From: Coffea arabica
Taxonomy: Eukaryota > Streptophyta > Magnoliopsida > Gentianales > Rubiaceae
DNA length: 64,000 bases
NCBI RefSeq assembly: GCF_036785885.1
Contig: NC_092323.1
Coordinates: 18,112,501-18,176,500, forward strand
Direction of reading: 5' to 3'
A program made the position numbers and the translations under genes. Shown here piece after piece: positions 10,284 through 21,445 of the stretch; position 1 is the first letter of the stretch; the number at the start of each line of letters is the position of its first letter. The notes below the pieces were generated by a model. That model was not told where the DNA came from. It searched no databases and was given only the letters and a program-made list of their open reading frames with translations.

Positions 10284-13200
10284 CTAACCACTTCGTCTCC
10301 GATAGGCATTCCACATTCCATTTGCCGGTTCATCTTTCATTTCATGCCATTCGTTGATCTCTTGTTGAGAGGCTGATAGGGGTTGAATTTCTGGCATTGG
10401 TGGCACCCCACCTTCTCCCTCGACCTCCATCTCTTGTTCATGGTCATTGAAAATGTCATTCTTTGGCAATTCATTGTGGATAAAATTGCGTAGAGTACAA
10501 CAAGCTATGACTACATTTATTTGCGTGGTCATATAAAAATTGGGTACAGATCTGCGAAGAATGTTGAATCTCTTTTTTAGCACCCCAAAGCATCTTTCTT
10601 TTTTTTTTCTTTTTTTTTTTTAATTTGGCTAACCTCGTACACGAGGGGGGGCGCCACTCCAAATTTTATTCAAGTAACACACCACATTCAGTAAAAGGGA
10701 TAAACGCTTGCCAGAAGGCTAAGCCAAACGTACATAAGGGACGTGCATCCTATCTAGGCGGGCTAGCCCCCGTATATGGCCCGGAAGTGTGGACACATTA
10801 AACCTTTGACAGACACCTGTGGAACTAGCCAGATTTGCAAGCGCGTCGGCAACCCCGTTTGCCTCTCGATAAACGTGAGTGAAAGTGACCTGGCGGCCCA
10901 GCGCTAAGGCTTGGATGCGGGAGATAGTCCTCCATAGCTTCCAAGGGATTCTTCCATTGCCATTCACCATAGCCAGCAAAACCTGAGAGTCCATTTCAAC
11001 CTGTAGAAAATGGAAATCAGTGGAGAGCAGCATACCTTCCAGTAATGCCGAAGTTTCCGCTTCCATATTTGTCCTTGAACCCAAAAAGGAGGAAAAGCCG
11101 CTTAGGACACAACCCCCCGAGTCACGGAGCACCCCCCCAGCACCAGAGGAGCCTGGATTCCCTAAAGATGAGCCGTCAACATTCAGTTTGACATACCCAT
11201 CCGGTGGTTTTTCCCAAAAGACCCAGCGCGGGGCCAACCGCTCACGTGATGTAAGTCTAAGTAACAAACCCGAGTGAACCAACTCCCCATCGTCCCGAGT
11301 CACTTGAGTGAGAGGCCAGACTTGGGTCACTTGACGGAGCAAAGCTTGAATATTCCTGCAAACCTGCGATGTTGTTAAAATAACCCCCTCGTAGACCGCC
11401 ATGTTTCGAGCCTTCCAAAGTTCCCAACAGATTAGCGACGGCAACACCCTGCACAGCTTTCCCCTTGCAGAACTTGGAGGATGACAAAGCCACCATTGCT
11501 GCATCCGGCAGAGGACACCCGTCAAAGGTGCATTGGGGACCCAGCTGGCCTTGGCGAAGAAACTCCAGACCCCAGATGCCAGGAAGCAGCCGGATAGGAC
11601 ATGATCTTGAGACTCTCCATTCAGGCAGAACGGGCACTTAGAGGGAAGGTGAAGGCCAAACCTCTGTAAGACATCAGGAAAAGGGAGGAACTTATTGAGT
11701 AACTTCCACATAAAAACGGCGATCTTGGAAGGCACTCGACCACTCCATACACATTTCCTAGATCCAAGGGAAGCTCGCTTTGATCGCAAGGCCTCCCATG
11801 CTGAAGAGATAGTGAAATCGCCAGAGGATGTTAGCGTCCAAACTGGTCGAGCCCTGTCCTCGAAGTCTATAATCTGGGTGAACTGTGCCACCGTATCAGA
11901 AACGGCCAGCATTCGTCGCCAGACTCTGGATGTCCCGCGGGCTGCCCCATTATCCTCACTATACCGAGATCTCATGAAAAGAGCCCACAAGGAGGACGAA
12001 TGGCGGAATCGCCACCACAGTTTACAGCTAAACGCCCCCTGTATGTCTTTAAAGGATCGAATGCCCAGGCCATCTTCCTCGACTGGGTAGCATAGGTCTC
12101 CCCAGGCACGCCAGTGATGTTTAGTACCCAGTTCCGTCTGACCCCAGAAGAAATTTGCCATTATGCGCTCAAGATCCTTGAGCACCCCGGAAGGAGGGTC
12201 CATAACAGCTAGCACGTGCGTAGGAATGGCAGAAAGCACATGTTTAATGAGTATGAGCCGTCCCCCCTGGGAGAGAATTTTTTTCTGCCAGCCCGCAAGT
12301 TTAGCAATAAATTTGTCTATTAAGAATTGGAAGTACACCTTTTTCCGACGTCCAGCATATAGATTGCATCCCAGATAAGGGAGAGGCAGAGATCCATGCC
12401 TGAAACCGGTCATCTGCTGAATTCTACGAATTTGGCGTTTTGAAGCGATGAATGCCGACTATTGAAAAGTTGTCGTGGTGAGGAAAATCCCCGTCGTCCC
12501 TTTGTAGGTTGTTGAGGTGTTCCATGATATGGAACAAGAAATCCGGGAATGTTTCTGTATGCAGAGTCAACAAGATAGCATTTTCCTATGGGATAAAAAT
12601 ATTGGTGGTCAAAAACATTTCATCCTACTAGACTAATTTTATAATTATAATATTTATTGCCATATTTAATTGATAACATCTCGAGTGCACCTGTTGGAGG
12701 TATTGAAAAATGTGTTGACCCTATTAGTGCTCCATCCAAGACACGTGTATCGTGTGCGCTCCCTTCCCAACAAGCATAAATATATGAAAATCGCATATCA
12801 AAATCACATATAGCTAAAACGTTTTGAGTTGCTTGTCCATGCCTATTCATTTATGCCACTTGCTCTCCAGGTGGAGGATGTGTTGGAACATGCGTCCCAT
12901 CCATTACACCTACAGCGTTCTAAAGATTTGAAATATGGATTACTTCCTATGTAAGCAATTGCATATATGTGAAATAAAGGTAACTGAAAGAAAGAGTTTG
13001 CTATACGAGCGAAAAAATTGCACTTGACTTGTACAAATTATATTAGTAGAATTAAAGTACCATGAACCAATTAGCGAATTGCCGATCCGTGTAAAATTTT
13101 GGATGGACCTCGTTCTGATGTCTAGAACGAATGAGATGTTCTCCTTACTCACATAGCCCCCGCAGCACCTCATGAATATTCCTGCATATGGTCTCCAAGG

Positions 13201-13427
13201 AGTGCTGGAATCGCTCAGCAAAGCAATGCATACGAGGATTGTGGCTTAACATAACTAAAGTCATACATAATGTCTCTTTTATATGGACTCTTTTATGGGG
13301 GTTCTGCAGTACATATCCCCCGCTCACTAAAATTTCACATAAACGCATGAAAGAATCCACGGTGATTCTGCAGTTCTCAAGCACTCTTGCTGTATGGCCA
13401 TGGATAATTTCTTGTACATAAGCTCAC
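10284..13427 (-). pseudogene. PIF/Harbinger (HARBI1-like) transposase, broken
   Basis: Remnant of a DDE transposase read as separated pieces. N-terminal piece near 13145-13427 (motifs VDSFMRLCEIL, SHNPRMHCFAERFQHSLET). DGTHVPTHPPPGEQVA and NRHGQATQNVLA...GSAHDTRVLDGA at 12650-12930, holding the first two catalytic aspartates. A YLVDSAY...GFLVPYHG...FNSRHSSLQN piece at about 12440-12590. C-terminal RCFGVLKKRFNILRR to YRRRSG at 10284-10594. A TAA stop sits in frame at 12851-12853, between VA and MNRHGQ. A LINE is inserted between SSLQN and RCFG, exactly where the third catalytic residue (Glu) should be. The protein is therefore inactive. GT/AG-like introns separate some pieces. Confidence 0.85.
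10597..12437 (-). mobile_element. 5'-truncated L1-type LINE, 3' part of ORF2
   Basis: One intact frame of 564 codons from the first ATG (10719-12413; the frame stays open upstream to about 12437, reading KRQIRRIQQMTGF). In order: the end of the reverse transcriptase with connection region (YLGCNLYAGRRKK, LSQGGRLILIKHVLSAIP); a zinc-binding zf-RVT segment near residues 240-290 (SKCPFC...HVLSGC); and an RNase H domain at about 404-533 with its acidic residues in LNVDGSS, AETSALLEG, EMDSQ and NGVADALA. A poly(A) tail appears as T-runs at 10597-10621 after about 95 bp of 3'UTR. The 5' end is lost, as is usual for LINE insertions. No clear target duplication was found, so insertion may have deleted a few host bases. 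The intact frame suggests a fairly recent event. Confidence 0.9.
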
Positions 13428-15458
13428 CCCGCTATTTCTACATGGTAGAAGCATGATGTATCCAGCTGCTCTTTCCGCCACGGGATTGAAGAGTATAACC
13501 GTTGCCCACTGGATTAGTTGCCAATCCTCGTCGTCATCATCGTAATATATATTCGATGATGAGGGACGAGCATTTCAAATGTTATCCATGCACCTTGTGT
13601 CACAATCTCGCACACTAAACTTAGAGCAATGTATATATCAATTATGTATACCAAACATGGGGAACTTATAACAATAAATATTTTGTATAAATAAAATTCT
13701 CTGCTTAATACATTATATGTCATTAGTGGATTTTTCACATCCTATAATATTTTATTTGATAAACTCAAATAATGCCACTTATTATTTATTCTTATCCGAA
13801 TATTATAGAATGCATTGTGTCTACAAAAAATAACCTTAAAATAAAGACGAACATGAAGGCAATGGAAAATTTTGAACCGCCAAACATCTGAGCAACCAAG
13901 AAAAATTGCTAGGTGTTGTCTTTACAAATTAAAAGGAAGTTCTATTAGCTATAACACAACTAATGGAAAAAATTTTCTGGTTCAATACTGTGACCAATAA
14001 GTGGAAGCTTTCATAGCCAACCCAAAATTTTTGCAATGAGTTTGTCAAATAAACTACTTGCCTTTAAACATGAAAGCAAAAAAGTTTACCTTTAGGAAGT
14101 TTAGATAAAATTGCAGTTGCGAGGTTTTAAAAATACTCACATGTCAGAAACTCTATAATGTCATTGCCCTAAGGATCGCTGACAAGATGTTTGCTTGAGT
14201 ATAACAATGTCTGGCAAGTTTTGGTAGGAATATATGAGTGAGTAATTCCTACCGACACTTTATAAGTAATTCCTATAACGCTTTTGGTGATAAAAAAATT
14301 TAATTCAAATCTATGTATGAAATAATAGTATCGGTAGCTTAACCAACGACAAATTTGCCATTGCACGCAGCCAAAAAAGAAGGCTGTAAAATTTTTATAG
14401 AAGGCTGCAAAAAAGCTGTATCTCTTAATCAATCTACCCATGTGCATTTCCTTCTTTTTACTATATTGGGCGCATTTTTTTCCAATTTTGCAAGCACATG
14501 CATGCTTTAATGTTATCCGCTAGACAAATGCGTAAGGAATCACTTAAATGTGATACAAAGCTGACCAGCCAATTGACATAACAGCTCCTACTAAAGTATT
14601 CCCGTGACTTAACTCATGATGCTCATTGACCATTGGAATTTCAAATTAATATATGCAACTGGAAGCTGGTTGGAACCAAATATGCCATCTTCAATGTGTA
14701 AAATATGGTTTAGCATTCATTTGCTAACAACTAAAACAAATATATACACATGTACTTGTCAGTTACATAAGCAAATACCATATATTCATACATATCAATT
14801 TATATATATGAATAAAATTTTTATATGTGGATATATACACACAAGCATACATATCAGAAAAAATATTTAAGTTAGCTTGCCAATTTGTAAAATTACTTCT
14901 TGTTGGCGGTAAAGAACAAGTTTCAGGCAGCCAAAATCAGTATCAAGAATTCTTCAATCAATAGAATTAGTACAACTGACATTTAACAGGAAGCCCTGGC
15001 AAATGCATAATTCACACAAATCCAACTAGTTGTTAAAAGGAATTCACCTCATAGTTATTACAAACGTACTACAAGTACTCATCCAATAAAATATGAAAGC
15101 TACAATAAAGTGAATCCATGGGGATGTTTAGTGGGACGAATAACAAGCCAAAATTGGTCACCGCGTCTCCAGTGACCAAAAAGATCCCAACATAGCATCG
15201 GATGCTGTCCCTAACTCATGAACTTATTCATTCTACCTAGGCATGGGGGGGTTTGGGATCAAGAATGGTATCGGCGTAATAATACTGGAAGATGAACTAG
15301 AAGCTTTCATTTGATTGGAGGAACATGTGGCACCACCTCTCACTGCTTGCGAACTCCTTCATGCATGCAAGCCGTTTCTAATTCCACAGATATACAGGCT
15401 CATGTTTCGGGCAGCTTTTGTCCCAAACCTTCAAAGCAGCCACACAGCATTCAGTACA
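13428..15458. other. Non-coding, probably inside or beside Harbinger element
   Basis: AT-rich, with a run of short TATATA/CATATA motifs near 14740-14850. No gene recognised. It separates the transposase remnant from the MYB/SANT-like remnant on the same strand and could be internal sequence of one element. Confidence 0.35.
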
Positions 15459-16913
15459 TCACGTGTTTTCATCAATCTTAATATGTGACAATTTGCTAAT
15501 GTTGCAGGTTGTATCTCGTAGACTTTCACCCGTCTTTTGAGACTTAGTACTCCTAGACCCATCTTGGGACGAAGTCCTATGACTGGAGGCTTGTTGTTTA
15601 CCGGGCCTGCTAGTAACAAATTCAACATCTTCATCCACAACAGGAATGTAAACATCCTCACCCAAAAAGACTGACGTAGGTTCATCTACCTTTGCTTTTT
15701 CCTTGACCCTTGATGCAGCACCGGTGGTCTTTTCAGCAGACCACGGAGAGTGGTGGACATCACTCTGGGTGGACGACTGGGCATGTTGCCTATGGCAGAT
15801 TTACCCTTAAGAATTTCAGTCAGTTCAAAGAAACAACCACAGCTTCATCCTTCTTTGAACCTTGCAAAGAATTTATTTTCCTGTATGTCAAGTGAAAGGA
15901 CATGGGTTGAACCAAGTAGAAAGTGCAATTTTCAAGTAGAACCCATGTATATAATAAGTTGCAGTAACTTGGGTATTGATAACCTATAGCAATTTTGATA
16001 TATTAAGTAGCTATCATTACATAAATGAATAGGGCAGAAACATCCGATACAAGAGGGCAGCAGATAATTTGATTAAGATGGTAGCAAATATATGAATGTG
16101 ACTTTACGAAGCACACCACCCGTTCCCACATTGGCCAGAAATCAATACTAACTTCTTAATATAATTGCAGAGCGATGTGCAACTTACAACTTGCTGTTAA
16201 GGCTTGACTTAAACAATTAATACATAGCCACAACTTCTATTACATGTAAAATACAATAAGGCTATTGCAACAAAGGCCTTGTACAGAAACTAATACTAAA
16301 AAGGATACATAGAATTTGATGGCAGGTCCGCTAGATATTGTTCCTTGTAAGAAGATGGTAAATAATTCAGAAAAAATTTGACAACTGTCCACACATTTTA
16401 CAGACACACAGCCCATTAATCAGAATTATGAATATTTGATCAAGTATCATACAAATTGCTAAGCTTGTCATATGAAAGTCCTCGTGCAACAGGTGGATAA
16501 AATTTCAGTAATGCAGTCAATAGATCATAGGTATCAGCGGAAAAAATTTGATTAAAGTTTACCCATGTAAGAGCCCTCCATTTCTCCTTTGTGGCATGAA
16601 AGCACAACAGCTCTGAATTAAAGCCAATTTCTGTCTCTGCCGTAGACCCAGACATCCCATTTAGTCAGACAAAACACTCTCACTCAGATTCCAGTTTGTA
16701 AAATTTGGAACGGTATTGTTCCCATTTCAAATTAACTTGGCACTTGTCATTCATGTGTAGGCTTAGATAATGCCAGTTGGACTTGCTCTTTTGGAACATG
16801 TCCCAAGCACCATTCCTATGCCACTCTACAAGTGTGGCAACAAATGATAACTCAAACGTTGGGTGATTCTTCCAATCAGCTATTTCGGATTCATCAGTCA
16901 CCTACCGCAACAA
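15459..16913 (-). pseudogene. MYB/SANT-like DNA-binding protein remnant (possible Harbinger ORF1)
   Basis: Three minus-strand pieces. 16680-16913 reads DWKNHPTFELSFVATLVEWH...VNLKWEQYRSKFYKL, which fits the MYB/SANT-like domain found in L10-interacting-MYB-type proteins and in Harbinger partner proteins. 16440-16655 reads ETEIGFNSELLCFHATKEKW...LKFYPPVARGLSYDKLSNLYD, which fits the segment that normally follows it. 15459-15790 is a Ser/Thr/Lys-rich tail with EDVYIPVVDEDVEFV. An AG lies just before the first piece, so exon borders are plausible. Orientation and distance fit a two-ORF PIF/Harbinger element whose transposase is at 10.3-13.4 kb. A decayed host gene cannot be excluded. Confidence 0.5.
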
Positions 16914-17117
16914 AATCATATATGAATGAGCCTACACAGTCAGGTTGCTTAAGAAAAAGTGAATTCTACAGTGAACTTCATTATTACAGACTAGGATGCA
17001 AGTATTACCTTTAGGAAGTAGTTTCTTGTACAAGCACCCAAATCGTTTGAACCAGTCTCGGAATGTGCTGGCTGGACTGCACAGAAATGAATTACAAAGT
17101 GCAAAAAAATTGTGAGT
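16914..17117. other. Short non-coding flank of LTR element
   Basis: No gene seen; ends at the left border of the LTR retrotransposon. Confidence 0.4.
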
Positions 17118-20100
17118 TGTGACGACCCCACCTCCACCTAAGGCGTACCAAAGGGTTCGGCAGACCGCCTGCCCAGCTCTCGCCAGGACTCACTCACTAT
17201 CTCAATCGAGTTATGTACACACATCCATGAACCATAAATAACATTCACAATTCAAGCTTATAATTTACATTGATAGAAATCGAGGTACAAAGCCTCAATA
17301 CACCAAACTAGTTCAAAATGTATACAATCCAAGTACAACATGTTCCATTCGAGGAATAGCGCGAGTACAAGTCAAAAGTCAAAACAATTTCAAGAGCAAC
17401 TAGACTACGCTAGTCTGTTCACGACTCACGCCTCACTCGTATTCCTGTAAGGAAAACAAATAGCGTGGAATGAGCTAAAAGCCCAGTGAGGTTTCAAATA
17501 ACAAATTGCCCATTTTAAAAGTATGAATATCCATGTAGCAAGTTAACGGCATCAAAACTCATAAGAGTGGACAATAATATTTCAAGTAGCAAATTTCCAA
17601 ATGAGCACGTATAAAGTGCTTTTCGATTTTCAAAAGGAACAGCAATCCAATAAGCAATAATCACTTTCAAGTATAAGGATACGGAAGGCTCTCAGGAGCC
17701 AAATTTCCATTGCATCTCCAGAGCTTGATCAAGTAACAGTTGACACTCCGTCAACTTTTAAGTAGGTAACCAATCCAGTAGAACACCACTTACACGACTC
17801 TCCGTCCACCGTTCACCCCCTACTGGGCCCAAAATCCTCAATAAACACGTGTGGTAATACTCGAGTATACCGTTTAGCCGAGGAGATATCACTCCACTCG
17901 ACAAAACAAGAGACCCAGGGTTCGTTACCCAATCGACCAAACCCTTGCCGGCTCGACTCAAGTAACTTGCCGCAGGGTTTCTGGAATTCCAGGAAGTGCG
18001 CGCACCATAAACAAGTATATCAAATCAATTGCAACAATAAACAAGTATATCACGTAAGGGCAAGTGCGATAAAGTACACTCTTGCCCTAACAATTCACGT
18101 ATATAACATGTACTCATATTGGTCACGTATCAAGTTCAAGTATCTAGTGCAATTCGGTATTTGAAAGCACTCACCAAAAGATATAGTGCTTCAATTATTC
18201 ACGTTCAATTACACTCCAGGCTTGGAGTCCAGATCTGCGATAAAAATTCCAGTTTGAGAACTTTGAAACACGAGTCGAATTCGAAACGTTAACATTCCAT
18301 TCATTAAAAATCGACCAATTGAAATTCATTTGAAAGACACTCGCGAAACACTTGCTCGCTTTTCAAATCATAAGGTTTTGTAGCATAAATACTTGGAAAT
18401 AACACTTGAGTTGAAAGTACATGGAAATACAAGTTTACATTGGCCATTAAGTCTTTTCCTCAAGGTACGAGCTCGACCAAGTCTTAACATATAACACTCA
18501 AGAAACATAGTAGCAAAGGTCTTTACTAGTTCAAGTGATAAATACTTAACCTTCACTCAAGTCGCTAATATAGTTTTCTAGTCCTCGAGTAAAAATTCGG
18601 GCAGCATGCCCTTTGTGTTTACCTAATTTTCCAGCCTTTTAGGCTTCATTGTTTTTCTCAAACACAACCCAACATTATACATATCAGCAATTCATGTCAA
18701 GAGCCGTTCCATAGGCTCACAATATCATAATAACAAGAATCGTATTAAGTACAAGTGCAGAAATTCAATTTAGTTCAAAACAGATTTGACGTACAAATGC
18801 GGAAATAACATATCCGAGGCTACGCTTATCGGATTAAAATGAAACCTATGCCGTTTTGAAGCTAAGATACAGAGCTACAATATTCATGAAGGTCACTTAG
18901 TCCAGTTTCTAATGTAACTTGGTCAAATTCTCGAATTACTAAACCAGAAACTAATTCGTCGGCTGTTTAAACGCAGAACACTGTAATGAACATAACTCAG
19001 TGTACAAAAATCCAATTCAGGTGTTCTTAGAGGAATTTTAAAGCTACTTCAGAACACTACAACTTTCATGAAGAGCACTCAGTCAAATTTTCAATGTAAC
19101 CTGATCAAATTCCCAACTCATGTAACCTGGTTTCAACTATTCGGCTAATCAGCCGCATTTCACTCACATGACCATATCTCAGTCTACCAAGATCCAATTA
19201 AGGTGTTCTTGGAGGCGTTACGAAGCTAAGACAGGGTAATAAAACTTTCATGTTTCGGTGAAAGGCTAAATCTAAACGGATCATAGTGAATAAACTCAAT
19301 CAAAAGGACTGAACTGTCCACGCGGAATTCTGGAAAGTGACCTAGATCAGCGAGGGTATTTTCGTCTTTTCACAAGCTACGATGCTCCAAATGAGCTGAA
19401 ATTTTGTGGGCACCTATAAAATACCATTCTGAACAACTTTCATGTTTTGACCAAAGGCCAATTAGGCCTCTAACATAGGGCTACAAAAACGGGCAGAATG
19501 GAAGAACAATTTTCCAGATTTCTGGGATTTTCAGTTTTTAATGTAACTTTCCTCAATTTCTTGTTCTAATCACTACCAAAACCCTTTATATAACCTTAAT
19601 TACAACATATGTGAGTCACACATCAAGTTTGGCAGCAAATCCCCAAAACCCTGATTTGATTATTTCATCCAATAATCATCACAATCACTTGCTCATCTTG
19701 AAATCAAGCCAAAACTTAAGCTAAATAACATCTTAACACAAGATTTAAAAGATCAAGGACCATGATCAGATTGAATACCTCAAAAACAAGGCTTGGATGA
19801 GTGATAGTTCACTTCCTTTGAAATTTCTTGGTTCCTTAGCTTCCCAAGCTTCCAAACTTGCAATCAATCGGTTTAGATTTCTAGCTTAGCACTTGGTTGG
19901 TGTGAATCAAGAAGGAATGTGGTTGCTCAAGCTCTCACTTCTCTCTCTCTCTTGGTCGGCTGGAATGATGCAGAAATGGAAGGAAATGAAGCTAAGTTTG
20001 TCTTATAAGAAGATGGAAAGATAAGAATTAATTCTAGCCACAAGTTTGGCTAACACTTGGTTTAATCTCAACCACAAAATTTTCTCTTTCTTCCTTGCAT

Positions 20101-20755
20101 TTGAGCCACACATTCGGTCAAGCTATCATCATGAGGGGGAAGATATTTTGCTCAATTAGTAATGAGCTTATACAGTAAGAAAGTGGTGGTCAAGTGGTGC
20201 GTTCAAACGGTAGTGCGCGGGACCCGCCGGTTGGCGCCGTTTTTCTTAAAACTCACATACTAGGGTTTTTACTTCCCATTCACTAACCTTATATCATTGC
20301 TACTACTCACATATTATTTCTCACTTAAAAGTCACTTTTAATCTCCAAATTTAATCCTTACTTTGTACCGAAAATTCATCCGGTGAAAAATTGCGAAAAC
20401 CCTAATTTTACTCCGATCTTAAAACCAAAGGTGAAAACCTACTTTCTAGGTTTATTTACACTTATCGTGGAATAAATGGGGTAGCAAGCCTTAATAAAAA
20501 TAATAATTTCCAAATAAAGGGACATTTTTAAAATAACATGAGGGATTTTCCAATTCCATAAATTGAATTTAGAGTTTCTATTAAAAGATGAGATATTGAA
20601 GGAAACCAGTTAATCACAAGTAAACTAGGGTTTTTTTGATTAAAATTTTAGGGTTTCTAATCTTTTTAAAACAAAATAAGGTTTTAAATCAAACCCAAAG
20701 AAATACACTTTAGTATCTTATTTACAAACAATCTCCTAATTTTCGGGGCGTCACA
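17118..20755 (-). repeat. 3' LTR of the young retrotransposon
   Basis: 3,638 bp. Compared by eye with 21446-25084 it differs at 17162, 17212, 17941, 18024 and 18857 and by one missing T near 17625. At all five substitutions this copy has A or T where the other has G or C, which fits cytosine deamination. Small open frames inside it (17758-17961, 17967-18164, 18368-18556) recur in the other LTR and resemble no protein family. Confidence 0.93.
18807..19470. repeat. About 182-bp degenerate subrepeats inside the LTR
   Basis: Units start near 18807, 18989, 19171 and about 19370. Shared words in order are CATA(A/T)CTCAGT, ATCCAATT(A/C)AGGTGTTCTT, GAAGCTA, ACTTTCATG and (A/G)TGTAACCTGATCAAATT-like text. 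The same array recurs in the other LTR at 23136-23800. Confidence 0.6.
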
Positions 20756-20775
20756 CTCTCCCCTCCTTAAAAGAA
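20756..20775 (-). other. Polypurine tract and pol-end relic
   Basis: On the minus strand AAGGAGGGGAGAG runs directly into TGTGACGCC of the 3' LTR, the expected position of the plus-strand primer. Confidence 0.8.
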
Positions 20776-21431
20776 TTTCGTCCTCGAAATTCATACATGC
20801 ACCTCGAAATAATGTAGGGTATTTTCCTTATATATTCATTTCCAGCTCTCAGGTTTCACTATAGTCAATATTTGGTTAAACAATAGTAAACACGAATCGT
20901 ACCTTCTACTATCTCCAATGGTTCAGGTAAAGCCTGTTGATCCAGGGAGTACATTCTAGCTGGCACTCTTGACTTAGACCCTTCTAAATCATAGGCAATA
21001 TAACACATTTAATCAAAACAAGTCGCATAACTTATAGAGCATTAATCTTACGTATCACTCAGGTACTACACTTAATCAAGGCTCGTAACACGTGGATAAG
21101 AAGGATCCCAAATCCCATGAATATCTTCAATATATTTCACGTCCATACTATTCACATTCCCCGTGCCTTTGCTTTCACAATCCAAATTTATCTCAATATT
21201 ACGTGAGATCTCAGCTTATCGTGAAGGTGTCACTCTTTGGTATTCGGGGACAAGAATCCACAATAAGGTAATTCACAACTCGAGCCGGCCGGTCCCAAGA
21301 GTAAATCACCCGTATTAGAGATTCCTACCCAGCATACATATCTAAAATCTCCAACAATAGACAATCATTCCACACTTAACAAGTCAATCCCCACAGTCCG
21401 AGAACCTTCTCCCGGCACGAGCTCAATAGGA
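20776..21431 (-). other. Internal domain of the LTR element, non-coding
   Basis: About 650 bp without a long open frame or recognisable gag/pol motif apart from the FEDE-like relic at its end. It could hold a packaging signal; nothing in the sequence proves this. Confidence 0.6.
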
Positions 21432-21443
21432 GCTCTGATACCA
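21432..21443 (-). other. Primer-binding site (tRNA-iMet type)
   Basis: The minus strand reads TGGTATCAGAGC, complementary to the usual 3' end of plant initiator tRNA-Met, two bases from the 5' LTR. Confidence 0.9.
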
Positions 21444-21445
21444 TC

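Noticed and set aside
11020..12378. Plus-strand and alternate-frame open frames opposite the LINE
   Set aside because: They overlap the LINE reverse transcriptase/RNase H frame, which alone shows family motifs.
21432..21443. tRNA-Met-like sequence
   Set aside because: Only 12 bases matching the complement of a tRNA 3' end; it is a retrotransposon primer-binding site and not a tRNA gene.
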